The notes beneath the pieces were generated by a model. The model was not told the origin of the DNA, searched no databases, and was given only the letters and a program-made list of their open reading frames with translations. Both the position numbers and the translations under genes were made by a program. This document shows, piece by piece, positions 1-7,113 of a stretch of 7,708 nt of DNA (position 1 is the stretch's first letter; every line of letters begins with the position of its first letter). Where the stretch lies: assembly GCA_009780545.1 (NCBI GenBank), contig WQZW01000062.1, forward strand, positions 1 to 7,708, in the 5' to 3' direction. The DNA is from Treponema sp. GTDB taxonomy: Bacteria > Spirochaetota > Spirochaetia > Treponematales > Breznakiellaceae.

Positions 1-107
1 CCAGGCCTCTTCCCGCTACAGATCAAATTCCAATCCCAAAAGCGGTGCATGCTGGTCCAATCGGCATGGCCGATTGGACTTGGAGGTTTGCTCCGCAAAC
101 CTCCACC

Positions 108-135
108 CCGCCGATCTGCGACCGGCGGCTTTTTT
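108..135 (+). terminator. Terminator-like hairpin, array unit 1
   Basis: Arms CCGCCGATC (108-116) and GACCGGCGG (120-128) pair around a TGC triloop with one A-C mismatch, followed by C and six T residues. This is the layout of an intrinsic terminator for plus-strand transcription. No plus-strand gene is visible upstream in the window, so it may serve a convergent gene further left or simply be part of the repeat. Orientation is opposite to the operon. Confidence 0.45.
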
Positions 136-293
136 CGGCTCTGGGCTTATCCCGCTCTTGCAAAACCTTGGCCGCCAGGATTTGCCCCAGGCCTCTTCCC
201 ACTACAGATCAAATTCCAATCCCAAAAGCGGTGCATGCTGGTCCAATCGGCATGGCCGATTGGACTTGGAGGTTTGCTCCGCAAACCTCCACC

Positions 294-321
294 CCGCCAG
301 TCTGCGACCGGCGGCTTTTTT
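294..321 (+). terminator. Terminator-like hairpin, array unit 2
   Basis: Second copy of the array hairpin. Arms CCGCCAGTC and GACCGGCGG surround a TGC triloop with one A-C mismatch, followed by C and six T residues. Two substitutions relative to unit 1 move the mismatch one position, so stem strength is kept. It reads as an intrinsic terminator only on the plus strand. Confidence 0.45.
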
Positions 322-479
322 CGGCTCTGGGCTTATCCCGCTCTTGCAAAACCTTGGTCGCCAGGATTTGCCCCAGGCCTCTTCCCATTACAGATCAAAT
401 TCCAGTCCCAAAAGCGGTGCATGCTGGTCCAATCGGCATGGCCGATTGGACTTGGAGGTTTGCTCCGCAAACCTCCACC

Positions 480-506
480 CCGCCAGTCTGCGACCGGCGG
501 CTTTTT
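480..506 (+). terminator. Terminator-like hairpin, array unit 3
   Basis: Third copy of the array hairpin, with arms CCGCCAGTC and GACCGGCGG around TGC, followed by C and a T run shortened to five. It lies about 70 bp beyond the stop codon of the DUF4387 gene but on the strand opposite to that gene. It would therefore stop antisense transcription entering from the left rather than end the operon itself. Confidence 0.4.
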
Positions 507-573
507 CTGGCTCTGGGCTTATCCCGCTCTTGCAAAACCGTGGCCGCCAGGATTTGCCCCAGGCCTCTTCCCA

Positions 574-891
574 CTACAGATCAAACTCCAGCCCCAAAAG
601 CGGTGCGTGTTGTTGCGCCCCGTAAACATCGGTTTCCCCCAAATCCCCCGAACAAAGCGGGCGGACAATGGTCATCTTGATGGCCTTGGCCGGTTCGAAG
701 TTGACGATGGTGATCACTTCCTCGGGGCGGATGCCGTACAGGGAGCAGAGGAGCTTCTTGTCGATGAAGCCGCCGTTCTTGACGGCGTTGTAGGCGGCAT
801 AGTCCTTGAAGATGATGTCCAGGGTCAGTTCGTAGGGGCCGGAGTTCTTGCTGCGGATTACGTCGGTAATGTCGGTGAGTTTCGTTTTCAT
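574..891 (-). CDS. DUF4387 family protein, partner of AtuA-like protein
   Basis: A small protein of 105 residues that I assign to the DUF4387 family. It matches my recollection of the family at the N-terminal block IRSKNSGPYELTLDIIF (residues 12-28) and the C-terminal block GETDVYGAQQHAPLL (85-99), and it has the usual length of about 100 residues. No signal peptide or membrane segment is visible, so it is probably cytosolic. Members commonly sit beside AtuA/DUF1446 proteins, as here, and the two probably act together; the reaction is not established. Two adjacent ATG codons exist at 894 and 891. The Shine-Dalgarno sequence AGGAGG (902-897) is 2 nt from the first and 5 nt from the second, so I prefer 891. 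That Shine-Dalgarno overlaps the atuA stop codon, suggesting translational coupling. The final 13 codons including the stop are the segment copied throughout the left tandem array. Confidence 0.88.
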   Translation of the reverse strand: MKTKLTDITDVIRSKNSGPYELTLDIIFKDYAAYNAVKNGGFIDKKLLCSLYGIRPEEVITIVNFEPAKAIKMTIVRPLCSGDLGETDVYGAQQHAPLLGLEFDL

Positions 892-895
892 CATG

Positions 896-903
896 CCCTC
901 CTA
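896..903 (-). promoter_or_regulatory. Ribosome-binding site of DUF4387 gene, overlapping atuA stop
   Basis: TAGGAGGG on the minus strand. Its first three bases are the stop codon of the upstream AtuA-like gene. The spacing favours the second of two consecutive ATG codons as the start. Sharing bases between stop codon and ribosome-binding site predicts coupled translation of the two proteins. Confidence 0.8.
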
Positions 904-2259
904 AAGGTCCGTGTACTCGATGGGGAACAGCGCCGCCGGGTCCTCGACACGGAGCAGGTGGTAGACGCTGAACTGGTAAACCTCGCCGGCGTGGAAGTCG
1001 CTGGGGGAGTAGGGGAAGGCGAGGTTGCCGGCGGTGGCCTTGCGGCCGGGATAGCCGTAGTGAAGCATGGTCGAACGGGCCATGGCGCAGATCGTGTCGG
1101 CCATTTGCTGGCTGTCGGAGACGGCCTCGATCACGATGCCGAACTCGTGGGCCAGCGGTTTTGCCCGCAGCGGTTCGAGGCTTCCCATCACGCCGTCCCG
1201 TCCGTAGACGATGAAGTTCAGGTCGTAACGGAAGCCGCTTTCCTTGAAGTTGTCGGCAACCCGTTCCCGCACTCCGGCGATCACCTCGTCGATCTTCTCC
1301 ATCATCAGGGGGTCCCGGGTGCCGGCGATGGAAACCGTCCGGAAGCCGATCCTGCGGGAGCCTTCCAGCTTCACTTCGTAACCGTCCGAGGGCACGAACT
1401 TCGATCCGCTCACTTTCACCGCATTGTCCCCTACCTGCTCGAACTTCGCCTCGGTCAGGTCCAGGTGTCCGCCGGGACCGGGGAGGATGTAGGGATCGGT
1501 TTTTTCGTACAGGGTGTGGGCGGCCACCGAAAGGGTGGTGCATTTGCGCAGGGGATTCAGGGTTTGGACCCGGAAGTAATCCTTGCCGATGAAGCCGAAG
1601 ATGCAGTCCGAGCCGCTGCCCGGCGTGGCGCAGAGGGCGGCGCATTCCAGTATCTTGCCCAGGTGGGTGGCCAGCCCCATGTCGTAGCCGGACTTTACCG
1701 CCAGCGAGGAGAACACCGCCGGGTCGTAGGAGCGGCCGGCAAGGATCACCTGCGCCCCGCCCTTGTAGGCTTCGATGAAGGGCTCCACCCCCATCTGGGC
1801 GACGATGGCGGCGGTCGCTTCCAGGGCCTCGGCGGTCAGTTCCGGCGCCGGTTCCAGGGGGCGCACCTTGCCGGCGGCCAGGGCCTCGGCGATCAGGGGC
1901 TTGGGCAGTTCGGCCTGAATCACCGCAAGCCGAAAACTAAGGGATTCCTCCCTTGCGATCTCTTCGACGATCTCCCGATTCCACCGAACGTGGGCCTTGG
2001 CCCCGCTGCCCCCGGCCGTGCCGATGCAGACCGGAATGCCCTCCCTCACGCCGGCGCGGATCATAATCCGCAGGTCGCGCTTGACGGCCTCCCGGTCGGT
2101 GAAGGAAATGCCGGCACCCAGGTAGTAGGGGCCGGGATCGGTGGAGCCGGCGTCCACGGCGATCAGGTGGGGCTTCAGCTTCATCCCCTCCTCGAAAGAG
2201 GCGACCGGAAAGCCGTAGCCGAGGATCGCCGTGGTGGAAAGTATCCTGAATTCTTCCAT
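901..2259 (-). CDS. AtuA-family (DUF1446) protein
   Basis: A 452-residue protein of the acyclic terpene utilisation AtuA family (DUF1446). Visible family features are LGYGFP (residues 13-18), VDAGSTDPGPYYLG (35-48), the glycine-rich GTAGGSGA (80-87), AGRSYDPAVFSSLA (174-187) and a cysteine/glycine-rich stretch around 201-222. It looks full length and cytosolic. The family name comes from Pseudomonas genes for citronellol/geraniol breakdown, where the biochemical role is unclear; terpene use is unlikely here because the gene follows mal in a glutamate-fermentation locus and precedes its common partner DUF4387. A role in handling mesaconate, citramalate or a CoA ester downstream of methylaspartate is my inference only. 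The ATG at 2259 is set by a perfect Shine-Dalgarno, AAGGAGGT, 6 nt upstream. A hairpin-rich repeat lies directly before that site. Six bases separate its stop codon from the preferred start at 891. Confidence 0.87.
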   Translation of the reverse strand: MEEFRILSTTAILGYGFPVASFEEGMKLKPHLIAVDAGSTDPGPYYLGAGISFTDREAVKRDLRIMIRAGVREGIPVCIGTAGGSGAKAHVRWNREIVEEIAREESLSFRLAVIQAELPKPLIAEALAAGKVRPLEPAPELTAEALEATAAIVAQMGVEPFIEAYKGGAQVILAGRSYDPAVFSSLAVKSGYDMGLATHLGKILECAALCATPGSGSDCIFGFIGKDYFRVQTLNPLRKCTTLSVAAHTLYEKTDPYILPGPGGHLDLTEAKFEQVGDNAVKVSGSKFVPSDGYEVKLEGSRRIGFRTVSIAGTRDPLMMEKIDEVIAGVRERVADNFKESGFRYDLNFIVYGRDGVMGSLEPLRAKPLAHEFGIVIEAVSDSQQMADTICAMARSTMLHYGYPGRKATAGNLAFPYSPSDFHAGEVYQFSVYHLLRVEDPAALFPIEYTDL

Positions 2260-2265
2260 TAAAGA

Positions 2266-2273
2266 ACCTCCTT
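2266..2273 (-). promoter_or_regulatory. Ribosome-binding site of AtuA-like gene
   Basis: AAGGAGGT on the minus strand, 6 nt before the ATG at 2259. The base of a GC hairpin (2279-2293) ends only about 5 nt upstream of it, so the repeat element directly flanks the initiation region. Confidence 0.85.
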
Positions 2274-2277
2274 ATGT

Positions 2278-2462
2278 GGGGGGCCGAGCCCCCGATCCAA
2301 TCGGCCAGAGGCAGATTGGATTTAGGAGTTTTGCAAGGCAAAACTCCACCCGTTTACCCGATAAGCTCATGCGGGGGGCCAAGCCCCCCTTCGTTCCACC
2401 CCCGCTACCGCGGGGCTTCCACTACCCCCCGAGCGGGGTTCCACCCCGCAACGCCCCGCATT
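2278..2462. repeat. Composite hairpin element, copy A (between mal and atuA)
   Basis: This element fills nearly the whole gap between mal and the AtuA-like gene and has a second copy at 7114-7303 in the same orientation. It is a mosaic of hairpins: GGGGGC/GCCCCC with loop CGA (2279-2293); 12-bp arms with one mismatch around AGA (2295-2321); GGAGTTTTGC/GCAAAACTCC around AAG (2325-2347); GGGGGGC/GCCCCCC around CAA (2373-2389); and GCGGGGT/ACCCCGC around TCC (2433-2449). The right half is bounded by ATGCGGGG (2369) and CCCCGCAT (ending 2462), an inverted repeat. None of the hairpins is followed by a T run on the minus strand, so it is not a classical intrinsic terminator for mal. It encodes no transposase. 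It could act in mRNA processing or stability, or be a non-autonomous mobile element. Confidence 0.85.
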
Positions 2463-2474
2463 TACTGCGTGAGT

Positions 2475-3722
2475 TTACCTTTTACCTCTTGCCCGTAACA
2501 TCGCCAGAATTCGCTGCATCTCGTTGTGGACGATCATATATCCCTCGTCCACGCCCATTCCGGGCTTTGCCAGCACCTGGCAGGGACCGCAGGCCATGGC
2601 GATATGGACGCAGACCTGGGCCGAGCGGTCGGTCTCGTTGCAGGTACCGCCCTGGTAGGCGGCGATTCCCCGTTCCTTGCAGTACAGCACCGCCTCCACG
2701 ATGTCGCCGATGCCGCCGAGGTCCGGGGTCTTGATCTGCACCATGTGGCCGGCCTTGTTGTCGGCAAAGTACTTGATGTCATCCAGCGTGTTGCACCATT
2801 CGTCGGCGACGATCTGCACGTCCGAGCCCCGCCCGTCGATCATCCGGCTCAGGTCCCGCAGGGCGATCATCTGTTTTTCCCGTTCGCCGGCGTCGATCGG
2901 GCCCTCGATCCGCAGCTTGAAGGGGGCGGCGATCTTGCCCAGACCGACGATGTAGTCGGCCATCGCCGGCATGTCGTCGCCGAAGATCATCCCGATGGTG
3001 CCGTACACGTCCAGGTGCAGGGCCGGCTCGTACCCGGGATCGCCGCGCAGTTTGGTGATCCGTTCGGCAAGCCAGCGGACGTACTCGGCAAGCAGCTCGC
3101 CCTTTTTGCCCAGCTTGGTCTCCACGTGGTTGATCAGGCCGTGGGGAAGGACCGCCGCTCCCTTGATGATCATCTTGTCCACGTTGTCGTAGCGGTTGTC
3201 CCCGCTCTGGGTGAAGATCGGGATCATCTCGCGGCCGAGGAGGGTTTCGTATTCCTCGGCGATCACCTCGCACATCATCAGGTGCCGGCTTTTGGCCACC
3301 GCGTCCAGCAGTGCCTGGCTCAGGCCGTAGCGGATGGCGGTGTGCAGGCGCTTGCCCTCGACCTCGATCCCCTCAAGTTCGGCGGCCATCTGCCGGAACG
3401 TGCCGACGGTTTTGCCCGCGAGCAACGGCTTCAGGTGCCGGTCGATGAAGGGGATGAAATTCTCGGCCAGGAACAGCGGATCCCGGCCTCCGGTGCCGGA
3501 ATACTGGACCGCGGCGCAGTCCCCGAAGGCGACCTGGCCGTCCTCCAGAACCAGCATCACCGAAACCGATTCGCCCGCCTGCCGCACGGCGGTAAAGCCG
3601 GGCGTGACCGGGTTTCCCCGATAGGCCGCGCCGTCCGCTTCGGCGCCTTTTTTGATCGCGGCCTGGTCGTCGAAGAAAAAGCCCGTCCGACCGGGCGCGC
3701 ACACAACGTCGATAATTTTCAT
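2475..3722 (-). CDS. mal: Methylaspartate ammonia-lyase
   Basis: Methylaspartate ammonia-lyase (EC 4.3.1.2), 415 residues, a cytosolic Mg-dependent enzyme of the enolase superfamily. It removes ammonia from (2S,3S)-3-methylaspartate to give mesaconate, the second step of glutamate fermentation. The protein aligns by eye along its whole length with the Clostridium tetanomorphum enzyme (413 residues). Known key residues are present at the same numbers: His194 and Lys331 (acid/base pair), metal ligands Asp238, Glu273 and Asp307, Gln329, and Thr360-Cys361. The start is the ATG of MKIIDV; upstream in-frame ATGs would read back into glmE and are not needed. This ATG overlaps the glmE stop as ATGA, so the two are translationally coupled, helped by a modest AAAGGA site about 12 nt upstream. 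After its TAA, only 12 bp separate it from the composite hairpin element; there is no intrinsic terminator. Confidence 0.97.
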   Translation of the reverse strand: MKIIDVVCAPGRTGFFFDDQAAIKKGAEADGAAYRGNPVTPGFTAVRQAGESVSVMLVLEDGQVAFGDCAAVQYSGTGGRDPLFLAENFIPFIDRHLKPLLAGKTVGTFRQMAAELEGIEVEGKRLHTAIRYGLSQALLDAVAKSRHLMMCEVIAEEYETLLGREMIPIFTQSGDNRYDNVDKMIIKGAAVLPHGLINHVETKLGKKGELLAEYVRWLAERITKLRGDPGYEPALHLDVYGTIGMIFGDDMPAMADYIVGLGKIAAPFKLRIEGPIDAGEREKQMIALRDLSRMIDGRGSDVQIVADEWCNTLDDIKYFADNKAGHMVQIKTPDLGGIGDIVEAVLYCKERGIAAYQGGTCNETDRSAQVCVHIAMACGPCQVLAKPGMGVDEGYMIVHNEMQRILAMLRARGKR

Positions 3723-5212
3723 TTGTTCCCAAACCATCCTTTCTTTTTTTCCGGCACGGCGGCTTCCGGCGGCCTTCCGACCAGCCTGCCATGCCCTATC
3801 GCCGACACGTCGTCTATCACCATTTGAAACGAAGCCTTGCGTTTTTCCTGCTTGGCCCGCTCGTCGATCTTTCCTTCGTGGAAGGCCAGAAGGTCCCGAC
3901 TGAAGGGAACCGAACCCGGATTGAGGATGCGGATGGCCCCGTCGTTGTCCCGGGCCGGCAGCATCACCCCGGCATTGTGCCGGCTGGGGGCGAAGGGAAT
4001 GTCGATGACGCCGGCCTGGAAAGCCCGCACCGCACCGGTGGCGATGTCGCCGCCGCCCAGCTCGAAGCACTTGTCCACGATAGGCCGCGTCTCGGCAAGG
4101 ATGATCGACATCTCCTCCTCGAAACGGGCCCCCATCACCGTCTGATCCTCCAGCATGGAGATCGCCTGCTTGGTGCAACGCAGTCCCTGGGCATTGGCCT
4201 CCATCGTGGGAACGCCCATCGCCTCGTGCGGGGTCTTGACGATGACCTTGGTCGCCTTGGCAAGGGCCGCGACGGCGCTTCCCCAGGAGATCACGGCAAA
4301 GGCCTTGGATTCGTCCGGGGGGAAACCGCCCATCCACTGGTGCAGGACGGTGGTTACCACCACGTCATCGTAGCCGTACTTGGCAAGGTATTCCTCGGTG
4401 AGCTTTTCCAGGGCGCACACGGCGGCGACGTCCTGGATGAAGTTGCCGCACTGCCCGTAGCCGACGGTGATGCTCTTGACTCCCTGCTCGGCGGCCAGGA
4501 GGCTTTCGATGATGGCCACGCTGTGGGAGATGCAGGGCGGGACCAGCGTGCCGGTAAGCGGCCCGAAGGGTTCCCGGTTGATGCGGACTCCCCGCTCCTC
4601 GTACAGGCCGGTAAGGCGGTCCACATATTGCCAGTCCCGAATCGTGGTTTCCAGGGTAACGCTCTTGGCGTAGGGAATGTTGTAGGAAATGCCCCCGCCC
4701 TCGAAGCTCGTAAAGCCGCCGGAATAGGAAATCTCGGCAAGGAGCCGCGCGTCAGGCGTTCCATGGCGGATCTGCACCGGCACGTCCAGGCTTTCGACGA
4801 TCAGCCGGCACTTGTCCACGCCGTAATTCACCGCCGGAAACCCGTTCAGCATGGACTTCCCGGAGCGGACGCTCTCGTTGATGCCGTCCTCGGCCTCCTT
4901 GAACCGCTTCTGGCGGGTGTAGCTGTCGATCGTCGTCGGCAGCAGGTCGGCCTCGCCGACATTCTGCAGGTAGGTGAGCAGCTTGATGTGGTCGCCTACC
5001 AGGGCGACCCCGGCCCTCGGCTGGATCAGCGTGCGGTGCCCGGCCTTGGCCTCTTCGAGCTTCAGGGGGAAAAGCTTGTTCTTGGGGAGTTTTTTGTGGA
5101 ACTCCACCGCCTTCTTCATGTCAACCTGGGCACCGGTGGGCCATTGGGTGAGCACTCCCTCCCGGGAGCGGTTGAACTCACCCTCGTCTATCTTCCGGTT
5201 GCACAAATCCAT
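3719..5212 (-). CDS. glmE: Glutamate mutase epsilon subunit (methylaspartate mutase E)
   Basis: The catalytic large subunit of adenosylcobalamin-dependent glutamate mutase (EC 5.4.99.1), 497 residues. It forms the TIM-barrel chain that binds glutamate and, with GlmS and coenzyme B12, rearranges L-glutamate to (2S,3S)-3-methylaspartate by a radical mechanism. Alignment by eye to the clostridial protein (483 residues) is collinear. The arginine claw that holds the substrate carboxylates is intact (Arg66, Arg100, Arg149), as are Glu171, Tyr177 and Tyr181, all at the same numbers. Conserved blocks include [24 protein letters not shown] and HQWMGGFP. About 14 extra residues at the C terminus, after GRLVGRP, are lysine-rich ([11 protein letters not shown]) and appear lineage-specific. 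The start ATG has GGAGGT (5225-5220) 7 nt upstream, inside the 15-bp gap to glmL. Its stop overlaps the mal start. Confidence 0.97.
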   Translation of the reverse strand: MDLCNRKIDEGEFNRSREGVLTQWPTGAQVDMKKAVEFHKKLPKNKLFPLKLEEAKAGHRTLIQPRAGVALVGDHIKLLTYLQNVGEADLLPTTIDSYTRQKRFKEAEDGINESVRSGKSMLNGFPAVNYGVDKCRLIVESLDVPVQIRHGTPDARLLAEISYSGGFTSFEGGGISYNIPYAKSVTLETTIRDWQYVDRLTGLYEERGVRINREPFGPLTGTLVPPCISHSVAIIESLLAAEQGVKSITVGYGQCGNFIQDVAAVCALEKLTEEYLAKYGYDDVVVTTVLHQWMGGFPPDESKAFAVISWGSAVAALAKATKVIVKTPHEAMGVPTMEANAQGLRCTKQAISMLEDQTVMGARFEEEMSIILAETRPIVDKCFELGGGDIATGAVRAFQAGVIDIPFAPSRHNAGVMLPARDNDGAIRILNPGSVPFSRDLLAFHEGKIDERAKQEKRKASFQMVIDDVSAIGHGRLVGRPPEAAVPEKKKGWFGNK

Positions 5213-5227
5213 CCTGCGTACCTCCGC

Positions 5228-6607
5228 TTAGCCGATTGGCGTTATCGATTGTTTCATTATCTTGAGTGCCGCCTGTCGGTCGTAACCGGCGAGCAGGCCC
5301 ATTGCCGAAAGAATGTAGTCCCCGTCGATGAGGGGCTCGGCCTTTTTTGGCCGGAGGGATTCCGGAACGGCCTCGCCGTACATGGCGAAACCGGCAAGTT
5401 CCGCCTGCCTCCGGGCATGGATCAGGGCTCCGCCCGTCAGCACGATCCGGTTCGTGTTCCGCAGGTCCTTGCCGTTCTGGAGGTAGAGCGCCCCGTCCGG
5501 GGTGTAGATTTTCTCCACGCTGCCGGCATGGCGGACCGTGGCGGTTTCGATGGCTCCGGCGGCAAGGGCGAAGTCCACGGCCTTTTCCCCGTCGCTCTCC
5601 GGCAGGGCTTCGGTATGTCGGCCAAAACGGTCCACGATTGCCTGCGCCTCCTCCTTCGGCAACCCCGACATCCGGCTTATCCTGTCTATGCCCACCGCTT
5701 CCAGTATCCCATGCACGGAGTACCTCATCCCGATGTCGCCTTCCACCGTCCGCATCGCGTAGGGCTCGGGAAGTCCCCGGTACACCGTGTCGGACTCGGT
5801 GGGCAGGCCGTCGGCTATGGAGTACACGTCCGTGGTCGCCCCGCCCAGGTCCACGGCCAAAAGTTCCCCGATGCCGGCCTCGTTCTCCGTCCCGGCGGCA
5901 AGCAGTTCCACGGCGGCAAGCACCGCCGCCGGAGTCGGCATCATGATTCCGTCCAAAAGCCCCGATTCCCTGCTCAACCCCTTCGCCCTGACGATCCTTT
6001 CAAGGAAGATGTCCCGTATCTTCAGCCGGACCGCCTCGATCTGGAGTTTGCCCAAGGTCGGCATCACGTTGGGGCAGAGGTGGGTTTCGTGCCCCTTCAG
6101 CAGCCGCAGCGCCCGTTCGGCGCAGCTTCGGTTGCAGGCGACCACGACCGGGCACCTGCCCTTCCTTCGGGCGAGCATGGCGGCGTTGTGCAGGGCGCAT
6201 TCGGTGTTGCCGCCGTCGGTGCCGCCGGTCAGAAGGAGTATGTCCGGGGAGATTTCGTCGATCTCGGCAAGGTCGTCCTTGGTGATCTGGAAGGAGCAGG
6301 TCTTCCGCACCTTGGCCCCCGCGCCGAACGAGGCGAGCCTGGCCGCCTTGGAGGTAAGCTCGGGAACCAGTCCGCAGACCACCATCTTCAGGCCGCCGGC
6401 CGCCGAGGAACAGGCGTAGCGCCTGCCGTAGGTTACCTTGCCGGTGAGCTTTTCCAGTTCGGCCACGGCCGACTCAAGGCCCTCGCCCACGTCGCTTTCC
6501 ACGGTGGTGTAGCTTGCCGCGCAGCCCAGGATGCGGGGAGTCTCCGTGTCCGCGGCGGTAACCTTGGTGTAGGTACTCCCGAAATCGATGAGCAGGACCG
6601 CTTCCAT
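5228..6607 (-). CDS. glmL: GlmL/MutL accessory protein of glutamate mutase
   Basis: A 459-residue protein of the MutL/GlmL family, encoded between the two glutamate mutase subunits as in clostridia. It has the ASKHA (actin/Hsp70-like) ATPase fold signature: phosphate-binding loop IDFGSTYTK (7-15), LLLTGGTDGG (124-133), second phosphate motif VDLGGATTDVYS (252-263) and the adenosine-site motif IVLTGG (388-393). No membrane segment is seen. The family is not the DNA-repair MutL. Its exact role is unproven; a chaperone-like or reactivating function for the B12 enzyme has been proposed by analogy with diol dehydratase reactivases. The ATG at 6607 lies 5 bp after the glmS stop, with AGAAGG (6623-6618) inside the end of glmS serving as ribosome-binding site, so the genes are probably coupled. 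Confidence 0.95.
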   Translation of the reverse strand: MEAVLLIDFGSTYTKVTAADTETPRILGCAASYTTVESDVGEGLESAVAELEKLTGKVTYGRRYACSSAAGGLKMVVCGLVPELTSKAARLASFGAGAKVRKTCSFQITKDDLAEIDEISPDILLLTGGTDGGNTECALHNAAMLARRKGRCPVVVACNRSCAERALRLLKGHETHLCPNVMPTLGKLQIEAVRLKIRDIFLERIVRAKGLSRESGLLDGIMMPTPAAVLAAVELLAAGTENEAGIGELLAVDLGGATTDVYSIADGLPTESDTVYRGLPEPYAMRTVEGDIGMRYSVHGILEAVGIDRISRMSGLPKEEAQAIVDRFGRHTEALPESDGEKAVDFALAAGAIETATVRHAGSVEKIYTPDGALYLQNGKDLRNTNRIVLTGGALIHARRQAELAGFAMYGEAVPESLRPKKAEPLIDGDYILSAMGLLAGYDRQAALKIMKQSITPIG

Positions 6608-6612
6608 AGGTA

Positions 6613-7077
6613 CTAGGCCTTCTTTGCCGGCTTGAAGGCGCTCTTGATCATCCTAAGCGGCGTGTTCCGCAGGTCGCCCCGCAACGAGCCGATCGCCGTC
6701 TCCGGCGTGGTTCCCGGCGGAAAAACCCGGTCGAAGCCCATCTGCTTGAAACGCTTTTCCACGTCCTCGAACGGCTGCTTGCCCACGACGAGGTTGCCCC
6801 CCACGTATATGAGGATGTCGCCGATGCCGCTTTCCCGGCACTTGTCCCGCATTCCGGGACAGTCCAGTTCGCCATGCCCGTACAGCGAGGACACGATGAT
6901 CGCGTCCGCCGCCGATTCGATGGCCGCCTCGATGAACTCCTCCTGCGAGACCATTACCCCGAGGTTCACCACCTCGAAGCCGGCCTCGGTAAAGGCATGA
7001 TTCAGGATGGTGTTCCCCACCGCATGAACGTCCGCCCCTATCACCCCGAGCACGAGCACATGTTTCTTTTCCGCCAC
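6613..7077 (-). CDS. glmS: Glutamate mutase sigma subunit (B12-binding, methylaspartate mutase S)
   Basis: The small cobalamin-binding subunit of glutamate mutase, 154 residues, against 137 in Clostridium tetanomorphum. It has the base-off/His-on B12 fingerprint: Asp16-x-His18-x-x-Gly21 (His18 ligates cobalt), Ser63-Ser64-Leu65, and Gly93-Gly94 in [10 protein letters not shown]. The Rossmann-like domain covers residues 6 to about 137. A basic tail of roughly 18 residues (ending SAFKPAKKA) follows the usual end. It is not the glucosamine synthase that shares this gene symbol. The start codon is GTG at 7077, chosen because AAGGAGGT lies 4 nt upstream and the next residues match the family start. 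It is the first gene of the tight glmS-glmL-glmE-mal cassette; a copy of the composite hairpin element lies 24 bp upstream of its ribosome-binding site. Confidence 0.97.
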   Translation of the reverse strand: MAEKKHVLVLGVIGADVHAVGNTILNHAFTEAGFEVVNLGVMVSQEEFIEAAIESAADAIIVSSLYGHGELDCPGMRDKCRESGIGDILIYVGGNLVVGKQPFEDVEKRFKQMGFDRVFPPGTTPETAIGSLRGDLRNTPLRMIKSAFKPAKKA

Positions 7078-7081
7078 AAGG

Positions 7082-7089
7082 ACCTCCTT
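7082..7089 (-). promoter_or_regulatory. glmS: Ribosome-binding site that fixes the GTG start of glmS
   Basis: AAGGAGGT on the minus strand, 4 nt before the GTG at 7077. It is a full anti-16S match and the main reason for choosing this non-ATG start. No convincing -10/-35 promoter pair could be recognised between it and the repeat element upstream. Confidence 0.85.
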
Positions 7090-7113
7090 GACTCAGAATC
7101 AATGCCTACGAGA

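Larger units (their letters stand above)
1..612. repeat. 186-bp tandem repeat array carrying the DUF4387 gene's 3' end
   Basis: Direct comparison shows a tandem repeat of exact period 186 bp. Equivalent positions fall at 16, 202, 388 and 574, and the window starts inside a unit, so more copies may lie to the left. Reading the plus strand, each unit has the complement of a 13-codon coding tail, then three hairpins (in the first unit at 55-79, 81-105 and 108-128), a T run, and about 65 bp of spacer with little structure. Units are nearly identical, with a few substitutions such as TAA for TAG at 388-390. The rightmost copy of the tail is the real end of the DUF4387 gene (574-612); similarity stops just inside that gene. 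The first 573 bases hold nothing else that I can recognise. All plus-strand frames stay open through the array, but I see no domain or start signal supporting translation. Mechanism of amplification is unknown. Confidence 0.95.

Noticed and set aside
45..625. Possible secreted or repetitive 62-residue-repeat protein encoded by the left array
   Set aside because: Several frames are open at once, there is no ribosome-binding site, and the units carry hairpins and a terminator-like T run. The synonymous pattern supports the minus-strand tail, not a plus-strand protein.
49..2262. Very long open frame on the plus strand, 737 codons
   Set aside because: It lies antisense to the DUF4387 and AtuA-like genes and through the tandem array. 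Its openness follows from high GC and codon bias of the minus-strand genes plus a repeat length divisible by three. No recognisable domain.
2278..2462. Intrinsic terminator for the glmS-mal transcript
   Set aside because: Several strong stems are present, but none is followed by a T run on the minus strand. Termination here cannot be claimed from sequence.
2526..3827. Plus-strand open frame opposite mal
   Set aside because: It is antisense to a full-length, residue-perfect methylaspartate ammonia-lyase.
2475..4337. Extended mal reading frame starting within glmE
   Set aside because: The additional N-terminal sequence is an out-of-frame reading of glmE. Homologues start at MKI, which coincides with the ATGA overlap.
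3791..6616. Plus-strand open frame of 941 codons opposite glmE and glmL
   Set aside because: It is the antisense shadow of two confidently identified genes, with low-complexity His/Gly/Arg/Val-rich translation and no domain.
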